This document shows positions 51,680 through 58,779 of a stretch of DNA of 64,000 bases, in pieces. Under the pieces are notes generated by a model. That model did no database searches and had not been told where the DNA came from. It saw only the letters and a list, made by a program, of their open reading frames with translations. Origin of the DNA: Deltaproteobacteria bacterium (GTDB lineage: Bacteria > Myxococcota > JADLHZ01). Location of the stretch: the NCBI GenBank assembly GCA_020848545.1, contig JADLHZ010000020.1:1-64000 (forward strand). The letters run 5' to 3'. The first letter of the stretch is position 1. Every line of letters starts with the position of its first letter. The position numbers and the translations under genes were made by a program.

Positions 51680-52348
51680 ATGTTTGGACTCGTCGACGAT
51701 CCCAGGCCGAAGCATCCACTGCGGGGCAGCCCGCGTATGTTCAAGGCCGACTGGATCGAGAAGTACTTTTCGCGCGTCAAGCCGGCGCACGTCCTCGCGA
51801 TCTGGGCGCCGATCATCGGCGTGCAGCTCTGGCGCAGTTATCAAGCCGGTGGAGCCGCGCTCCCGTACGTGATCTCGGTGCTCGCCGGCGTGATCTTCTG
51901 GACCTTCCTCGAATACCTCTTGCACCGCTTTGTCTTTCACTTCGAGCCACGCGGCAAGATGCAGGAAGACATGAGCTTCCTCATCCACGGCATTCACCAC
52001 GACTATCCGTGGGACGCCGATCGTTTGGTCATGCCGCCCGCCGTCAGCTTGTTGATCGGCGCGCTGCTCTACTTCCCCGTGCTCTTCGCCGCCGGCCCGG
52101 TGTACTTCGGCGCCGCCTACGCCGGCGTGGCGATCGGCTACGTTTGGTACGACCTCGCGCACTACGCGTTTCACCACTGGAAGCCGCGGACGCGCCTCGG
52201 CCGCTACCTGCGCAGCTACCATTTGATCCACCACTTCAAGACGCCGACGCTGCGCTACGGTGTCTCGACGCCGCTTTGGGACTACGTCTTCGGCACGGCG
52301 CCGAGCAAAGAGACCGCCGCGCCCATCGTCGATCTCACGCAGACTTGA
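51680..52348 (+). CDS. Fatty-acid 2-hydroxylase-like membrane di-iron enzyme
   Basis: The 222-aa protein has about four membrane spans and the histidine boxes of the fatty acid hydroxylase/sterol desaturase superfamily: EYLLHRFVFHFEP, FLIHGIHHDYPWDADRLVMPP, LAHYAFHHWKP and YHLIHHFKTPTLRYGVSTPLWDYVFGT. The HGxHHxxPxDxxRLVxPP wording is specifically that of FA2H-type enzymes, which hydroxylate acyl chains (for example of sphingolipids). No cytochrome b5 domain is fused, so an external electron donor is needed. Myxobacteria make sphingolipids, so ceramide hydroxylation is a plausible role but only inferred. A CATAGC box lies 18 bases upstream. Confidence 0.9.
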   Translation: MFGLVDDPRPKHPLRGSPRMFKADWIEKYFSRVKPAHVLAIWAPIIGVQLWRSYQAGGAALPYVISVLAGVIFWTFLEYLLHRFVFHFEPRGKMQEDMSFLIHGIHHDYPWDADRLVMPPAVSLLIGALLYFPVLFAAGPVYFGAAYAGVAIGYVWYDLAHYAFHHWKPRTRLGRYLRSYHLIHHFKTPTLRYGVSTPLWDYVFGTAPSKETAAPIVDLTQT

Positions 52349-52380
52349 TTTTCTCTGCCGATCGGGCTCGATCCCGGTAC

Positions 52381-53406
52381 ATGCTCAAACACATCGCCTT
52401 CTTGGCCTTTGCGTTGTTCGCCGTTTCCCTCGCGCGACCCGTGGACGCTGCGCCCGCGAAGAAGGCGGCGAAAGAGAAGAAGCCGAAGAAGGGCAAGAAG
52501 GGCGCCGCTGACACGAGCGCGACCGAGACCGCGCCGGCAGAAGCCACCGCGGCCCCCGAGCCAGCCGCCGCTCCCACGCCGGCGCCGACGCCCGCGCCAA
52601 CGCCCGCGCCAACGCCCGCGCCGGCAGCGCAGCCGACGCCTGCGGCCACGCCCGCAGCCGCACCAGCCGCCACGCCGGCGGCGTCACCGAGCGCGTCGCC
52701 CGAGCCCGCGCCTGCAGTGGCGCCAACGGAGACGAGCGCGCCCCCGCCGAGCACGCCAGCCGAGACCACGCAAGCGAGCGTCGCCACCGAGAGCGCGAGC
52801 GTCTCCGGCGCGCATCACAGCATGTTCGGCGGCGCCACCCTCGGCAAAGGCATGGCGATCAAAGCGCAAGTGAACGGCGGCCGCAGTCTTCTGCGCGGCG
52901 CGATCGGCGTCGAGGTCGACCTGGCGCTGGCGCTCACCGACAGCATCGATCTCGGCATCACGGCGCGCGTGCCGCTCTATCAATGGTACGGCGCCACGCC
53001 CGGCGTGAAGCTGCGGGTCGCGCTCATGCAGATGGGCCGCCTCGATCTCGGCTTGGAGGCGACGCTCGCGGTGCCTCTGCTCTTTCACCCGGGGCTCGGC
53101 TTCTCGCCCGGCATCACGCTCGAGCCGGGCCTCGCCGCCGGCGTGCACCTCGGCGCGAACGACACGATCACCTTCGGCTTCTCGCTGCTGCCGATCTTGA
53201 TGTTCAACTACTACCCGTCGACGCTCGCCTTCGTGCTCGGCTTCGATCCGCACGTCGGCTATGTGCATCGCTTCTCAGACGTGGTGTCGGCGTTCGCGCG
53301 CCTCGACGTCATGCCCTTCTTGGACTTCTCGCAGCCGGCGCAGAACCCACGCTTCCCGCGCTTCTCGATCAACGGCGCCCTCGGGGTCGTCTTCGCGCTC
53401 AAGTGA
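52381..53406 (+). CDS. Outer-membrane barrel-like protein with Lys-rich and Pro/Ala-rich linker
   Basis: The 341-aa protein begins with a signal peptide (LKHIAFLAFALFAVSLARPVDAA), followed by a Lys tract (AKKAAKEKKPKKGKKGAA), then about 100 residues of Pro/Ala/Thr repeats built on APTP and AATP. The C-terminal 200 residues alternate amphipathic strands (GAIGVEVDLALALTDSIDLGITARVPLYQW, RLDLGLEATLAVPLLFHP, TLEPGLAAGVHLGANDTITFGFSLLPILMF) and end GALGVVFALK. The layout suggests an outer-membrane barrel with a periplasm-spanning linker that may contact peptidoglycan. It is 32 bases after the hydroxylase gene. Family unknown. Confidence 0.7.
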   Translation: MLKHIAFLAFALFAVSLARPVDAAPAKKAAKEKKPKKGKKGAADTSATETAPAEATAAPEPAAAPTPAPTPAPTPAPTPAPAAQPTPAATPAAAPAATPAASPSASPEPAPAVAPTETSAPPPSTPAETTQASVATESASVSGAHHSMFGGATLGKGMAIKAQVNGGRSLLRGAIGVEVDLALALTDSIDLGITARVPLYQWYGATPGVKLRVALMQMGRLDLGLEATLAVPLLFHPGLGFSPGITLEPGLAAGVHLGANDTITFGFSLLPILMFNYYPSTLAFVLGFDPHVGYVHRFSDVVSAFARLDVMPFLDFSQPAQNPRFPRFSINGALGVVFALK

Positions 53407-53434
53407 GGTCAGCGGGCGACTCGGTCGCCGAGAT

Positions 53435-54550
53435 CTACTTCGGGCGGTGCTGCAGCGCGATCTCGGTGAGCTTCTCGGGATTGACGATGACGAAGCGCTT
53501 CTCGGACTTGATCACCAAGCGCTCGCTGAACCAGTCGACCATCACGCGGTTGATCGAGCGCAGGTCGACGCCGAGGGTTTCGGCGAAGTCTTGCTGCGTG
53601 AGCGCGAGCGGGATGATCGCGCCTTCCTGACCCGGCAGGCCGCGGCGCTCGACGAACTTCAGCATCATCTGCGCGAGGCGCGACGCCGTGTCGTCGAAGA
53701 GCAGGGCGCGCGCGAGCTCCGACATCTCGCGCAGCTCGGCGGCGGTCTCGGCGAGGACGTTCTCCTGCATACGCGACGACACCGCGAGGGCGCGCTTCAG
53801 CTCGAGCGCCGGCAGCGTCCACAGCGTGCTCTTCTCGATGAGCTTGAGCGAGGCCTGCAGCGGCTGCTGCGTGGCGATCTCGTGGTGGCCGATGCTCGTC
53901 GGCGCAAACGCGATGCGGGCGTGACCGACGCGGCCGTTGCCAGCGGTGAAGAACAGCTTGGCGGTGCCCTTCAAGATCGACACGAGCACGCTCGGGGTCT
54001 CGCCCTCGCGCATGATCTGCGTCCCTTCGAGCAAGGTCTGCGTCGTGCCGCGTTGGATTAAGGTGTCGCGCAGCGAAGGCTCGACGCCCTTGAAGATCGC
54101 GAGATCTTGCAGCGCTTGCTGTGGGCTCGGCACGAAGCGCACGCTGGCGACGGGCGAGAGCTCTTCAGCCCGGCGCTTCTGTTCCTCGTGACGCTGTTGG
54201 GCGTCCTGCTGTTCAGCGCCCGACTGCAAGCTCGAACCGTGGAGCTGGCGCAAAGGCACGAGGCGTGGCTCGGGTGTCTCTTCGTGCTCCATCGGCTGCG
54301 GCACGTCGTCCGTTTGAGTCTGGCTGGCCGACGCGGTCCGCGGCGCCACCGCCGCGCGATGCTGGCGCGAGACCGGCGACTTACTGCCCATGCCCATCTT
54401 GGACGCGAATGCGGGCGCTTTACTCTTATCCACCTTGTCTACGGTACGTTGCGTGACCGGCTGTTTGTTAGGACGAGCCACGGGCGCAGGCGACGTCTCC
54501 GGGACGCTGGAGGGCGACGGGTCGCGATACGGCCGCACGGTACCTGACAT
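53435..54550 (-). CDS. Crp/Fnr-type regulator with long disordered N-terminal extension
   Basis: The 371-aa protein starts MSGTVRPYRDPSPSSVPETSPAPVARP. Its first about 150 residues are Pro/Ser/Gln-rich and disordered, with a Gln/Glu coiled-coil-like stretch (AEQQDAQQRHEEQKRRAEELS). A cNMP-type domain follows (LAIFKGVEPSLRDTLIQRGTTQTLLEGTQIMREGETPSVLVSILKGTAKLFF), then a long helix and a winged helix (LTQQDFAETLGVDLRSINRVMVDWFSERLVI). Crp proteins are usually about 230 aa, so the extension is atypical. ATG 54550 is chosen because a CCGATAAC element lies 10 bases before it; a longer form to 54658 is also open. Effector unknown. Confidence 0.8.
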   Translation of the reverse strand: MSGTVRPYRDPSPSSVPETSPAPVARPNKQPVTQRTVDKVDKSKAPAFASKMGMGSKSPVSRQHRAAVAPRTASASQTQTDDVPQPMEHEETPEPRLVPLRQLHGSSLQSGAEQQDAQQRHEEQKRRAEELSPVASVRFVPSPQQALQDLAIFKGVEPSLRDTLIQRGTTQTLLEGTQIMREGETPSVLVSILKGTAKLFFTAGNGRVGHARIAFAPTSIGHHEIATQQPLQASLKLIEKSTLWTLPALELKRALAVSSRMQENVLAETAAELREMSELARALLFDDTASRLAQMMLKFVERRGLPGQEGAIIPLALTQQDFAETLGVDLRSINRVMVDWFSERLVIKSEKRFVIVNPEKLTEIALQHRPK

Positions 54551-54560
54551 AGATGCGACG

Positions 54561-54568
54561 GTTATCGG
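54561..54568 (-). promoter_or_regulatory. CCGATAAC element 10 bases before a start codon
   Basis: On the minus strand CCGATAAC ends 10 bases before the ATG (54550) of the extended Crp-type regulator. It is the third exact copy in the window placed directly upstream of a start codon on the coding strand. The gap 54551-54646 also serves the divergent thioredoxin-fold gene. Confidence 0.4.
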
Positions 54569-54646
54569 CACCTCGTCATGACAAGTTGTCGACGACCACG
54601 TGCGCTCATTGACAAGAGCGGCCTTTGGCGGTTTCACTGCGCCGTG

Positions 54647-55165
54647 ATGACGAAGCATGTCATGGGATTTTCTCTAATGTTCGCGGCTGGTTTGTGGGCC
54701 TCGCGCGGCTTCGCCGGCGGGCTCTTCGACGCCGCGTTGACGCGCTCGGATGGCCACCAAGCGAGCCTCTCTCAATATCGCGGCAAGCCGGTCATCCTGT
54801 TCTACGAGGACAAGGGGTCGACGCACGTCAACCGGCCATTGAAGGGCCGCTTGCGGGAATGGGGCGACGCCCACGCTGCCCACGGCGCGGCGCACGTCGT
54901 CGCCGTGACGAATCTGCAGGCGTACAACTTCTTCCCGGTGAAGGGCTTCGCCTTGAGGCGGGTGCGCGGCATGGAAGAGAAGCTCGGCATCCCGATCCTC
55001 GCCGATCTCGACGGTACGATGACGACGCCGCCTTGGTCGCTGCCGCCGCACGCTTCCACGGTCGTGCTCTTCGACAGCGAGGGCAACGTCGTCTACCAAA
55101 AGACCGGCGCGTTCAGCGAAGACGACATCGCCACCTTGCTCGCCGTGCTCGACGAGCTGATCTAA
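54647..55165 (+). CDS. Exported thioredoxin-fold protein lacking cysteines
   Basis: From ATG 54647 the 172-aa protein has a signal peptide (MTKHVMGFSLMFAAGLWASRGFAG) and a thioredoxin-like domain: DGHQASLSQYRGKPVILFYEDKGS, then HGAAHVVAVTNLQAYNFF, GIPILADLDGTMTTPPWSLPPHASTVVLFDSEGNVVYQKTGAFSEDDIATLLAVLDEL. The order of strands matches AhpC/TSA or YtfJ-type proteins. The position of the active-site Cys is taken by EDKGSTHVN, and there is no Cys in the mature protein, so redox chemistry is unlikely. A longer start at 54578 is disregarded because it carries no signal. mutM begins 9 bases later. Confidence 0.75.
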   Translation: MTKHVMGFSLMFAAGLWASRGFAGGLFDAALTRSDGHQASLSQYRGKPVILFYEDKGSTHVNRPLKGRLREWGDAHAAHGAAHVVAVTNLQAYNFFPVKGFALRRVRGMEEKLGIPILADLDGTMTTPPWSLPPHASTVVLFDSEGNVVYQKTGAFSEDDIATLLAVLDELI

Positions 55166-55174
55166 GACCGCTCC

Positions 55175-55990
55175 GTGCCGGAGCTTCCCGAAGTAGAGAC
55201 CGTGCGTGCGGGCCTCGACGCCTTGCTGCGCGGCCGCGTGATCGCGCGCGTAGAGGTGTTGCGGCCGATGTTGCGCTTTCGGATCGCGAAGGAGTTGCCG
55301 AGCGTGCTCGAGGGGGCGCGGGTCGTCGCGGTCGAGCGGCGCGCGAAGTATCTCCTCGTTCGGACAGACAAGCGGACCTTGCTCTCCCACCTCGGCATGA
55401 CCGGGACGTGGCAGCACGTGACGAGCGATCACGTGGCGCAGAAGCACGATCACTTGCGCCTCGACACCGACGACGGCACGACCCTCGTCTACAACGATCC
55501 GCGCAAGTTCGGCTTCGTCGAGCTCTTGCCGGCGGACAGTCCGGCGCCGCGTTTGGCCGCGCTCGGACCGGAGCCGCTCGACCCCAGCGCGTTCAATGCC
55601 GATTATCTCGTGCGCGTGTTTCGCAAGCGGAAGGCGCCGGTGAAGAGCCTGCTCATGGACCAAGCGATCGTCGTCGGCGTCGGCAACATCTACGCGGCCG
55701 AGGCGTTGTTTCGCGCCGGCATCCATCCGAAGCGCGCGGCGACCACGGTCAAGCGCGAGCGGCTCGTGCGCCTCGTCGCCTGCGTGCGCGACGTGCTGAA
55801 CGAAGCGATCGCCGCCGGCGGTAGTACGATCGACGATTATCGGAAGACGAACGGCCAGAGCGGGTACTTTCAGCACACCTTCGCGGTCTACGCGCGTGAG
55901 GGCGAGCCGTGCCTCGGGTGCGGGACGACGCTGAAGCTCGCGCGGATCGGCGGGCGGAGCAGCGTGTATTGTGGGAAGTGTCAGCGGTGA
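55175..55990 (+). CDS. mutM: Formamidopyrimidine-DNA glycosylase
   Basis: MutM removes oxidised purines such as 8-oxoguanine and cleaves the abasic site. The 271-aa protein starts at GTG 55175 with PELPEVETVRAGL, where the Pro after the start is the catalytic nucleophile and Glu3 is conserved. It contains RRAKYLLVRTD, LGMTGTWQH, YNDPRKFGFVELL, the helix-two-turn-helix VGVGNIYAAEALFRAGIHP, and the C-terminal zinc finger CLGCGTTLKLARIGGRSSVYCGKCQR. All catalytic features are present. It follows the thioredoxin-fold gene after 9 bases. Confidence 0.97.
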   Translation: MPELPEVETVRAGLDALLRGRVIARVEVLRPMLRFRIAKELPSVLEGARVVAVERRAKYLLVRTDKRTLLSHLGMTGTWQHVTSDHVAQKHDHLRLDTDDGTTLVYNDPRKFGFVELLPADSPAPRLAALGPEPLDPSAFNADYLVRVFRKRKAPVKSLLMDQAIVVGVGNIYAAEALFRAGIHPKRAATTVKRERLVRLVACVRDVLNEAIAAGGSTIDDYRKTNGQSGYFQHTFAVYAREGEPCLGCGTTLKLARIGGRSSVYCGKCQR

Positions 55991-56001
55991 CGGTGCAGCC
56001 A

Positions 56002-56220
56002 ACGCCGTGACCGAGTAGTACTTCACGAAGAAGCGGTACGCGTAGCTTCTCTGCTGATCGATCGTGTTTTGCACGGCACCTTCGAGCCCGCCGACGCCGA
56101 TGCGAATCTCCGTGAGCAGCGGCTGCAGGATCGCAACCCCTAGCCGCTTCATGCGGTAGCAGAGCTTGATGCGCGATTCACGGGAACTCGCCAGGCGAGA
56201 ACTCCACTGGGAGCAGTGCC
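56002..56220 (-). pseudogene. Gene remnant, about 65 codons, between mutM and the inverted repeat
   Basis: The minus-strand frame reads RIKLCYRMKRLGVAILQPL, then LTEIRIGVGGLEGAVQNTID and QQRSYAYRFFVKYYSVT. Third positions are almost all G or C, as in the real genes of this window, while the other frames are not. It has no plausible start in context and runs directly into the reverse of mutM, so it is a truncated piece of a former gene. The family is not recognised. It accounts for most of the 304-base gap between mutM and the next gene. Confidence 0.5.
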
Positions 56221-56239
56221 GGACCCCGACGCACGACGA

Positions 56240-56274
56240 CCGGACATTACAAACTAGTTGACGATAATGTCCGG
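56240..56274. repeat. 35-bp inverted repeat with nested palindrome
   Basis: Perfect 10-base arms CCGGACATTA (56240-56249) and TAATGTCCGG (56265-56274) flank a 15-base centre containing the 8-base palindrome AACTAGTT (56252-56259). It ends 20 bases before the TTG start of the DUF4160 gene. The symmetric layout suggests an operator for a dimeric or tetrameric repressor, for example the HTH protein encoded just downstream. It could also be the end of a lost mobile element. It is not followed by a T-run, so it is a poor terminator. Confidence 0.75.
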
Positions 56275-56294
56275 TGTGGTCATACTGACACTGA

Positions 56295-56583
56295 TTGAGC
56301 AAGGTCTCCGCGTTCAAAGTGGCCGGGCTCGACCTGTGGTTCAACTCGAACGATCACAGGCTACCGCACTTCCACGCCGAGAAACCCGGCGCCTGGGAAA
56401 TCGTCGTGCGCTTCCTGCGCGAGCGGAAAGAAGATGGTCGAGGTCCAATGGTCAAAGAAGAAGAATGCGCCGCGCAGAGCGGAGCTGAAGTCGCTGCTCG
56501 ACGCCGTCGAGGCACATCGCGAGCAGTTGCTCGAGGAGTGGGAAGAGAAGGTGCGTGTGAAGGATCCCGGCGAGGAGACTTGA
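56295..56583 (+). pseudogene. DUF4160 gene with a single-base frameshift
   Basis: Starting from TTG 56295 the frame reads SKVSAFKVAGLDLWFNSND HRLPHFHAEKPGAWEIVVRFLRERK, which is the DUF4160 N-terminus with its PHFHA motif. It then loses similarity. The +1 frame continues the domain perfectly: KMVEVQWSKKKNAPRRAELKS, then LLDAVEAHREQLLEEWEEKV, to the TGA at 56581-56583. One extra A in the run AAA at 56427-56429 explains the break. DUF4160 proteins are commonly paired with DUF2442 proteins, as here, in what look like toxin-antitoxin-like modules. The intact product would be about 95 aa. It may be a real inactivation, slippage-controlled expression or an assembly error. Confidence 0.75.
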
Positions 56584-56586
56584 GCA

Positions 56587-57495
56587 ATGAACGCTGACGT
56601 TGAAATCGTGGTTCCCGACGATATGGCGAAGGCCAAAGTGGGAGCGTGTCTTGGCTCGCTCGCGGGCGTGCATCTCGATACGGAGCCGTCGGCGAAGCGA
56701 ACGCCGCGCATCTTTGCGATCTGGCTCGATGCGCTGAACGACGCCACACGCCGCCAGAAGCTCACGGACTTTTTCGATGAAACGTGGCGCCGAGACAAGG
56801 ATGCGCCCGCCGTGTTCGTCTGTGGCTCTCACCAGCGAATCACTGACAGCACGGCCTTCCTTCAAGCGCTTGCCCTCTTCTCCTCTTGGACACGAGCGTC
56901 GCGTCACCATGTGGACCCGTACATCGCCTCTGATCCCGCCGCGCTTCGCCGCTTGGTGCTCGCTCACCAGGTTGGCGCGGAGGGGCAACTCATCGCATCG
57001 GCATCCGTCGAAGATGGCAAGCTCGTCGTCTGGAGCTGTGAGCCGCGACGATATGAAGTTGCGACCGCGGTGATCCCGGCGCTGGCGAGCATGCCTGCGA
57101 AAGCGCTGCAAACGTTCGAAGTGAGCTCCACCGGCAGCCGGATCCATTGGCAGGCCGGCGACGTTGATTTGAATCTCGATAGCGTTCGCGCTCATGCAGA
57201 CCCGCGCGTTCGTCGCGAGCACCAAGCAGAAATGCGCTCAGAAGCAGCGCGGTATGCGGACGCGATCCGGCGACTGCGCATCGAAAAGGGCCTCACCCAG
57301 GCCGGCGTACCAGAGCTCAGCGAGCGACAAGTTCGGCGACTCGAGGAAGGACAATCGATGCCGCGAGCCGCGACGCTCGCCCGACTCGCTACGGCTCATG
57401 GGATGTCGACGAACGAGTACCTTTCAGAGCTGGCAAAACGGAGCGCCCGAGGAACTGCGAAGCAGCGGTCCAAGGCGGGACGAAGGAAGAAGTAA
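56587..57495 (+). CDS. DUF2442 domain with C-terminal HTH, plus unknown N-terminal domain
   Basis: The 302-aa protein begins 3 bases after the DUF4160 stop. Residues 1 to about 130 are a domain I do not recognise (AIWLDALNDATRRQKLTDFFDETWRRDKDAPAVFVCGS). Residues about 140-205 match DUF2442 (IPALASMPAKALQTFEVSSTGSRIHWQAGDVDLNLDSVR). Residues about 220-285 are an Xre-type HTH (IRRLRIEKGLTQAGVPELSERQVRRLEEGQSMPRAATLARLATAHGMSTNEYL) and a Lys/Arg-rich tail follows. Pairing with DUF4160 suggests an antitoxin-like or regulatory role, probably binding the inverted repeat upstream. Codon use is less G/C-biased than in neighbours, which hints at recent acquisition. Confidence 0.75.
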   Translation: MNADVEIVVPDDMAKAKVGACLGSLAGVHLDTEPSAKRTPRIFAIWLDALNDATRRQKLTDFFDETWRRDKDAPAVFVCGSHQRITDSTAFLQALALFSSWTRASRHHVDPYIASDPAALRRLVLAHQVGAEGQLIASASVEDGKLVVWSCEPRRYEVATAVIPALASMPAKALQTFEVSSTGSRIHWQAGDVDLNLDSVRAHADPRVRREHQAEMRSEAARYADAIRRLRIEKGLTQAGVPELSERQVRRLEEGQSMPRAATLARLATAHGMSTNEYLSELAKRSARGTAKQRSKAGRRKK

Positions 57496-57639
57496 AATGC
57501 CCTGGAGAGCAAGTGAAGTTTGCTCTCATCGACCCTTGTCGGCACTGCTTCGACAACCCGCTCGGCCCCGAAAGCGCGGGCGCGCGGCAAGTGGTCCTGT
57601 CGAAGGGGAGCTTGGATCGCGAGGAGGTCGCAGCGCCAT
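57496..57639. other. Intergenic gap, convergent gene ends
   Basis: The 144 bases between the DUF2442-HTH gene (plus) and the aminotransferase gene (minus) show no open frame with coding bias. A GC-rich imperfect hairpin around 57570-57590 could act as a bidirectional terminator, but there is no clear T-run. Nothing else is seen. Confidence 0.4.
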
Positions 57640-58779
57640 TCAAAGGCACCCGCGCAGCTTCGTCACCCCGGCAAGGAACCGCTCCGGCTCGCCGAGCAAC
57701 GAGAGCACGACGAAGGGCCCGCTCGACAGATCGTAGAAGTGCCCCGGCTGCACGATGACGCCGCCAGAGAGCAGCGCTTCGCACCACGCGTCGTCGTCGC
57801 GGATGTTCGGCAGCCGCACGAGCGCCGTGAAGCCGCCTTCGCAGCGGAGCACGGTCGCGGCGCTGCCGGTGAGCGTTCGCTTCAACGCCGCGAGGTTCTC
57901 CGCGAGCCGCGCCCGCACGACCGGCTGCAGCGCTTCGCCGTGGAGGAGCAGCGAGGGCAGCGCGTGTTGCACCGGGCCGCTCACCGACAGGAACGTGTCG
58001 CAGAGCACCTCGAGCCTCGCCAGCGCTTCGCCGACGAGCGGACCCGGGCCGCTCACCGCGCACCACCCGAGCTTCGCCTGCGGCAAGAGCGCGACCTTCG
58101 ACAAACCCGAGAGCACAAAGGTGAGCGCCGAAGACTCGGCGATGAACGACGGCGCCGCCGCTTCGATCGGATAGTCGGCGAACACTTCGTCGGCGATGAG
58201 CGCGATGCCGCTGCGGCTACACAGATCGGCGACGCGCGCGTGCTCGGCGGGTTTCAAGTAGTGCGCGGTCGGATTGTTCGGCGTCACCACGACGATCGCC
58301 CGCGTGCGTGCGTCGACGGCCGCTTCGAGAGCGGCGAAGTCCGTGTGCCACTCACCGTCGTAGGCGAGCGGGTAGGGGGCGAGCACCACGCCGGCGACGT
58401 CGGCGAGGTAGCCGAACAAAGGATACGACGGCGCCGGCACGAGCACGCGATCGCCGGGATCGGCGAGCAGTGTGAACAACAGAAAGTACGCCTCGCTCGT
58501 CGACGCCGTGAGGACGACGCGCGCGGGATCGCAGGGCACGCCACGCCGTTCGTAGTACAAAGCGATCGCCGCGCGCGCGGAGGGCAGGCCGAGCGGCGCC
58601 GGGGCATACAGCGCCGCCGCCCGATCAGCGAAGGCGTCGAGCACGTCCGCCGGCGGCGCGAAGCCGAGGACGGTCGGGTTGCTCTCGCTGAGATCGATCG
58701 CGTTCTCGCGCGCCGCCTGTGCCCGCGCGCTGGTCGCGTTCGGCGTGCGATCCCACGCGGTGCGCTCGGACCACTTCAC
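57640..58779 (-). CDS. PLP-dependent aminotransferase, class I/II
   Basis: The 379-aa protein has IDLSESNPTVLGF, AALYAPAPLGLPSARAAIALYYERRG, VVLTASTSEAYFLLFTLLADPGDRVLVPAPSYPLF, VVVTPNNPTAHYL, LIADEVFADYPI and the PLP-lysine segment VLSGLSKVALLPQAKLGW. This is a fold-type I aminotransferase of the aspartate/alanine/MalY group; the amino donor cannot be told. The GTG at 58779 (VKWSERTAWDRTPNATS) overlaps the stop of the FHA-TPR gene (GTGA) and the N-terminus matches family lengths. Longer readings extend into that gene. Its coupling to FHA and Tad genes is probably positional. Confidence 0.88.
   Translation of the reverse strand: MKWSERTAWDRTPNATSARAQAARENAIDLSESNPTVLGFAPPADVLDAFADRAAALYAPAPLGLPSARAAIALYYERRGVPCDPARVVLTASTSEAYFLLFTLLADPGDRVLVPAPSYPLFGYLADVAGVVLAPYPLAYDGEWHTDFAALEAAVDARTRAIVVVTPNNPTAHYLKPAEHARVADLCSRSGIALIADEVFADYPIEAAAPSFIAESSALTFVLSGLSKVALLPQAKLGWCAVSGPGPLVGEALARLEVLCDTFLSVSGPVQHALPSLLLHGEALQPVVRARLAENLAALKRTLTGSAATVLRCEGGFTALVRLPNIRDDDAWCEALLSGGVIVQPGHFYDLSSGPFVVLSLLGEPERFLAGVTKLRGCL

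Noticed and set aside
56240-56274. Rho-independent terminator for mutM
   Set aside because: The stem is not followed by a T-run and lies 250 bases past mutM, just ahead of another gene.
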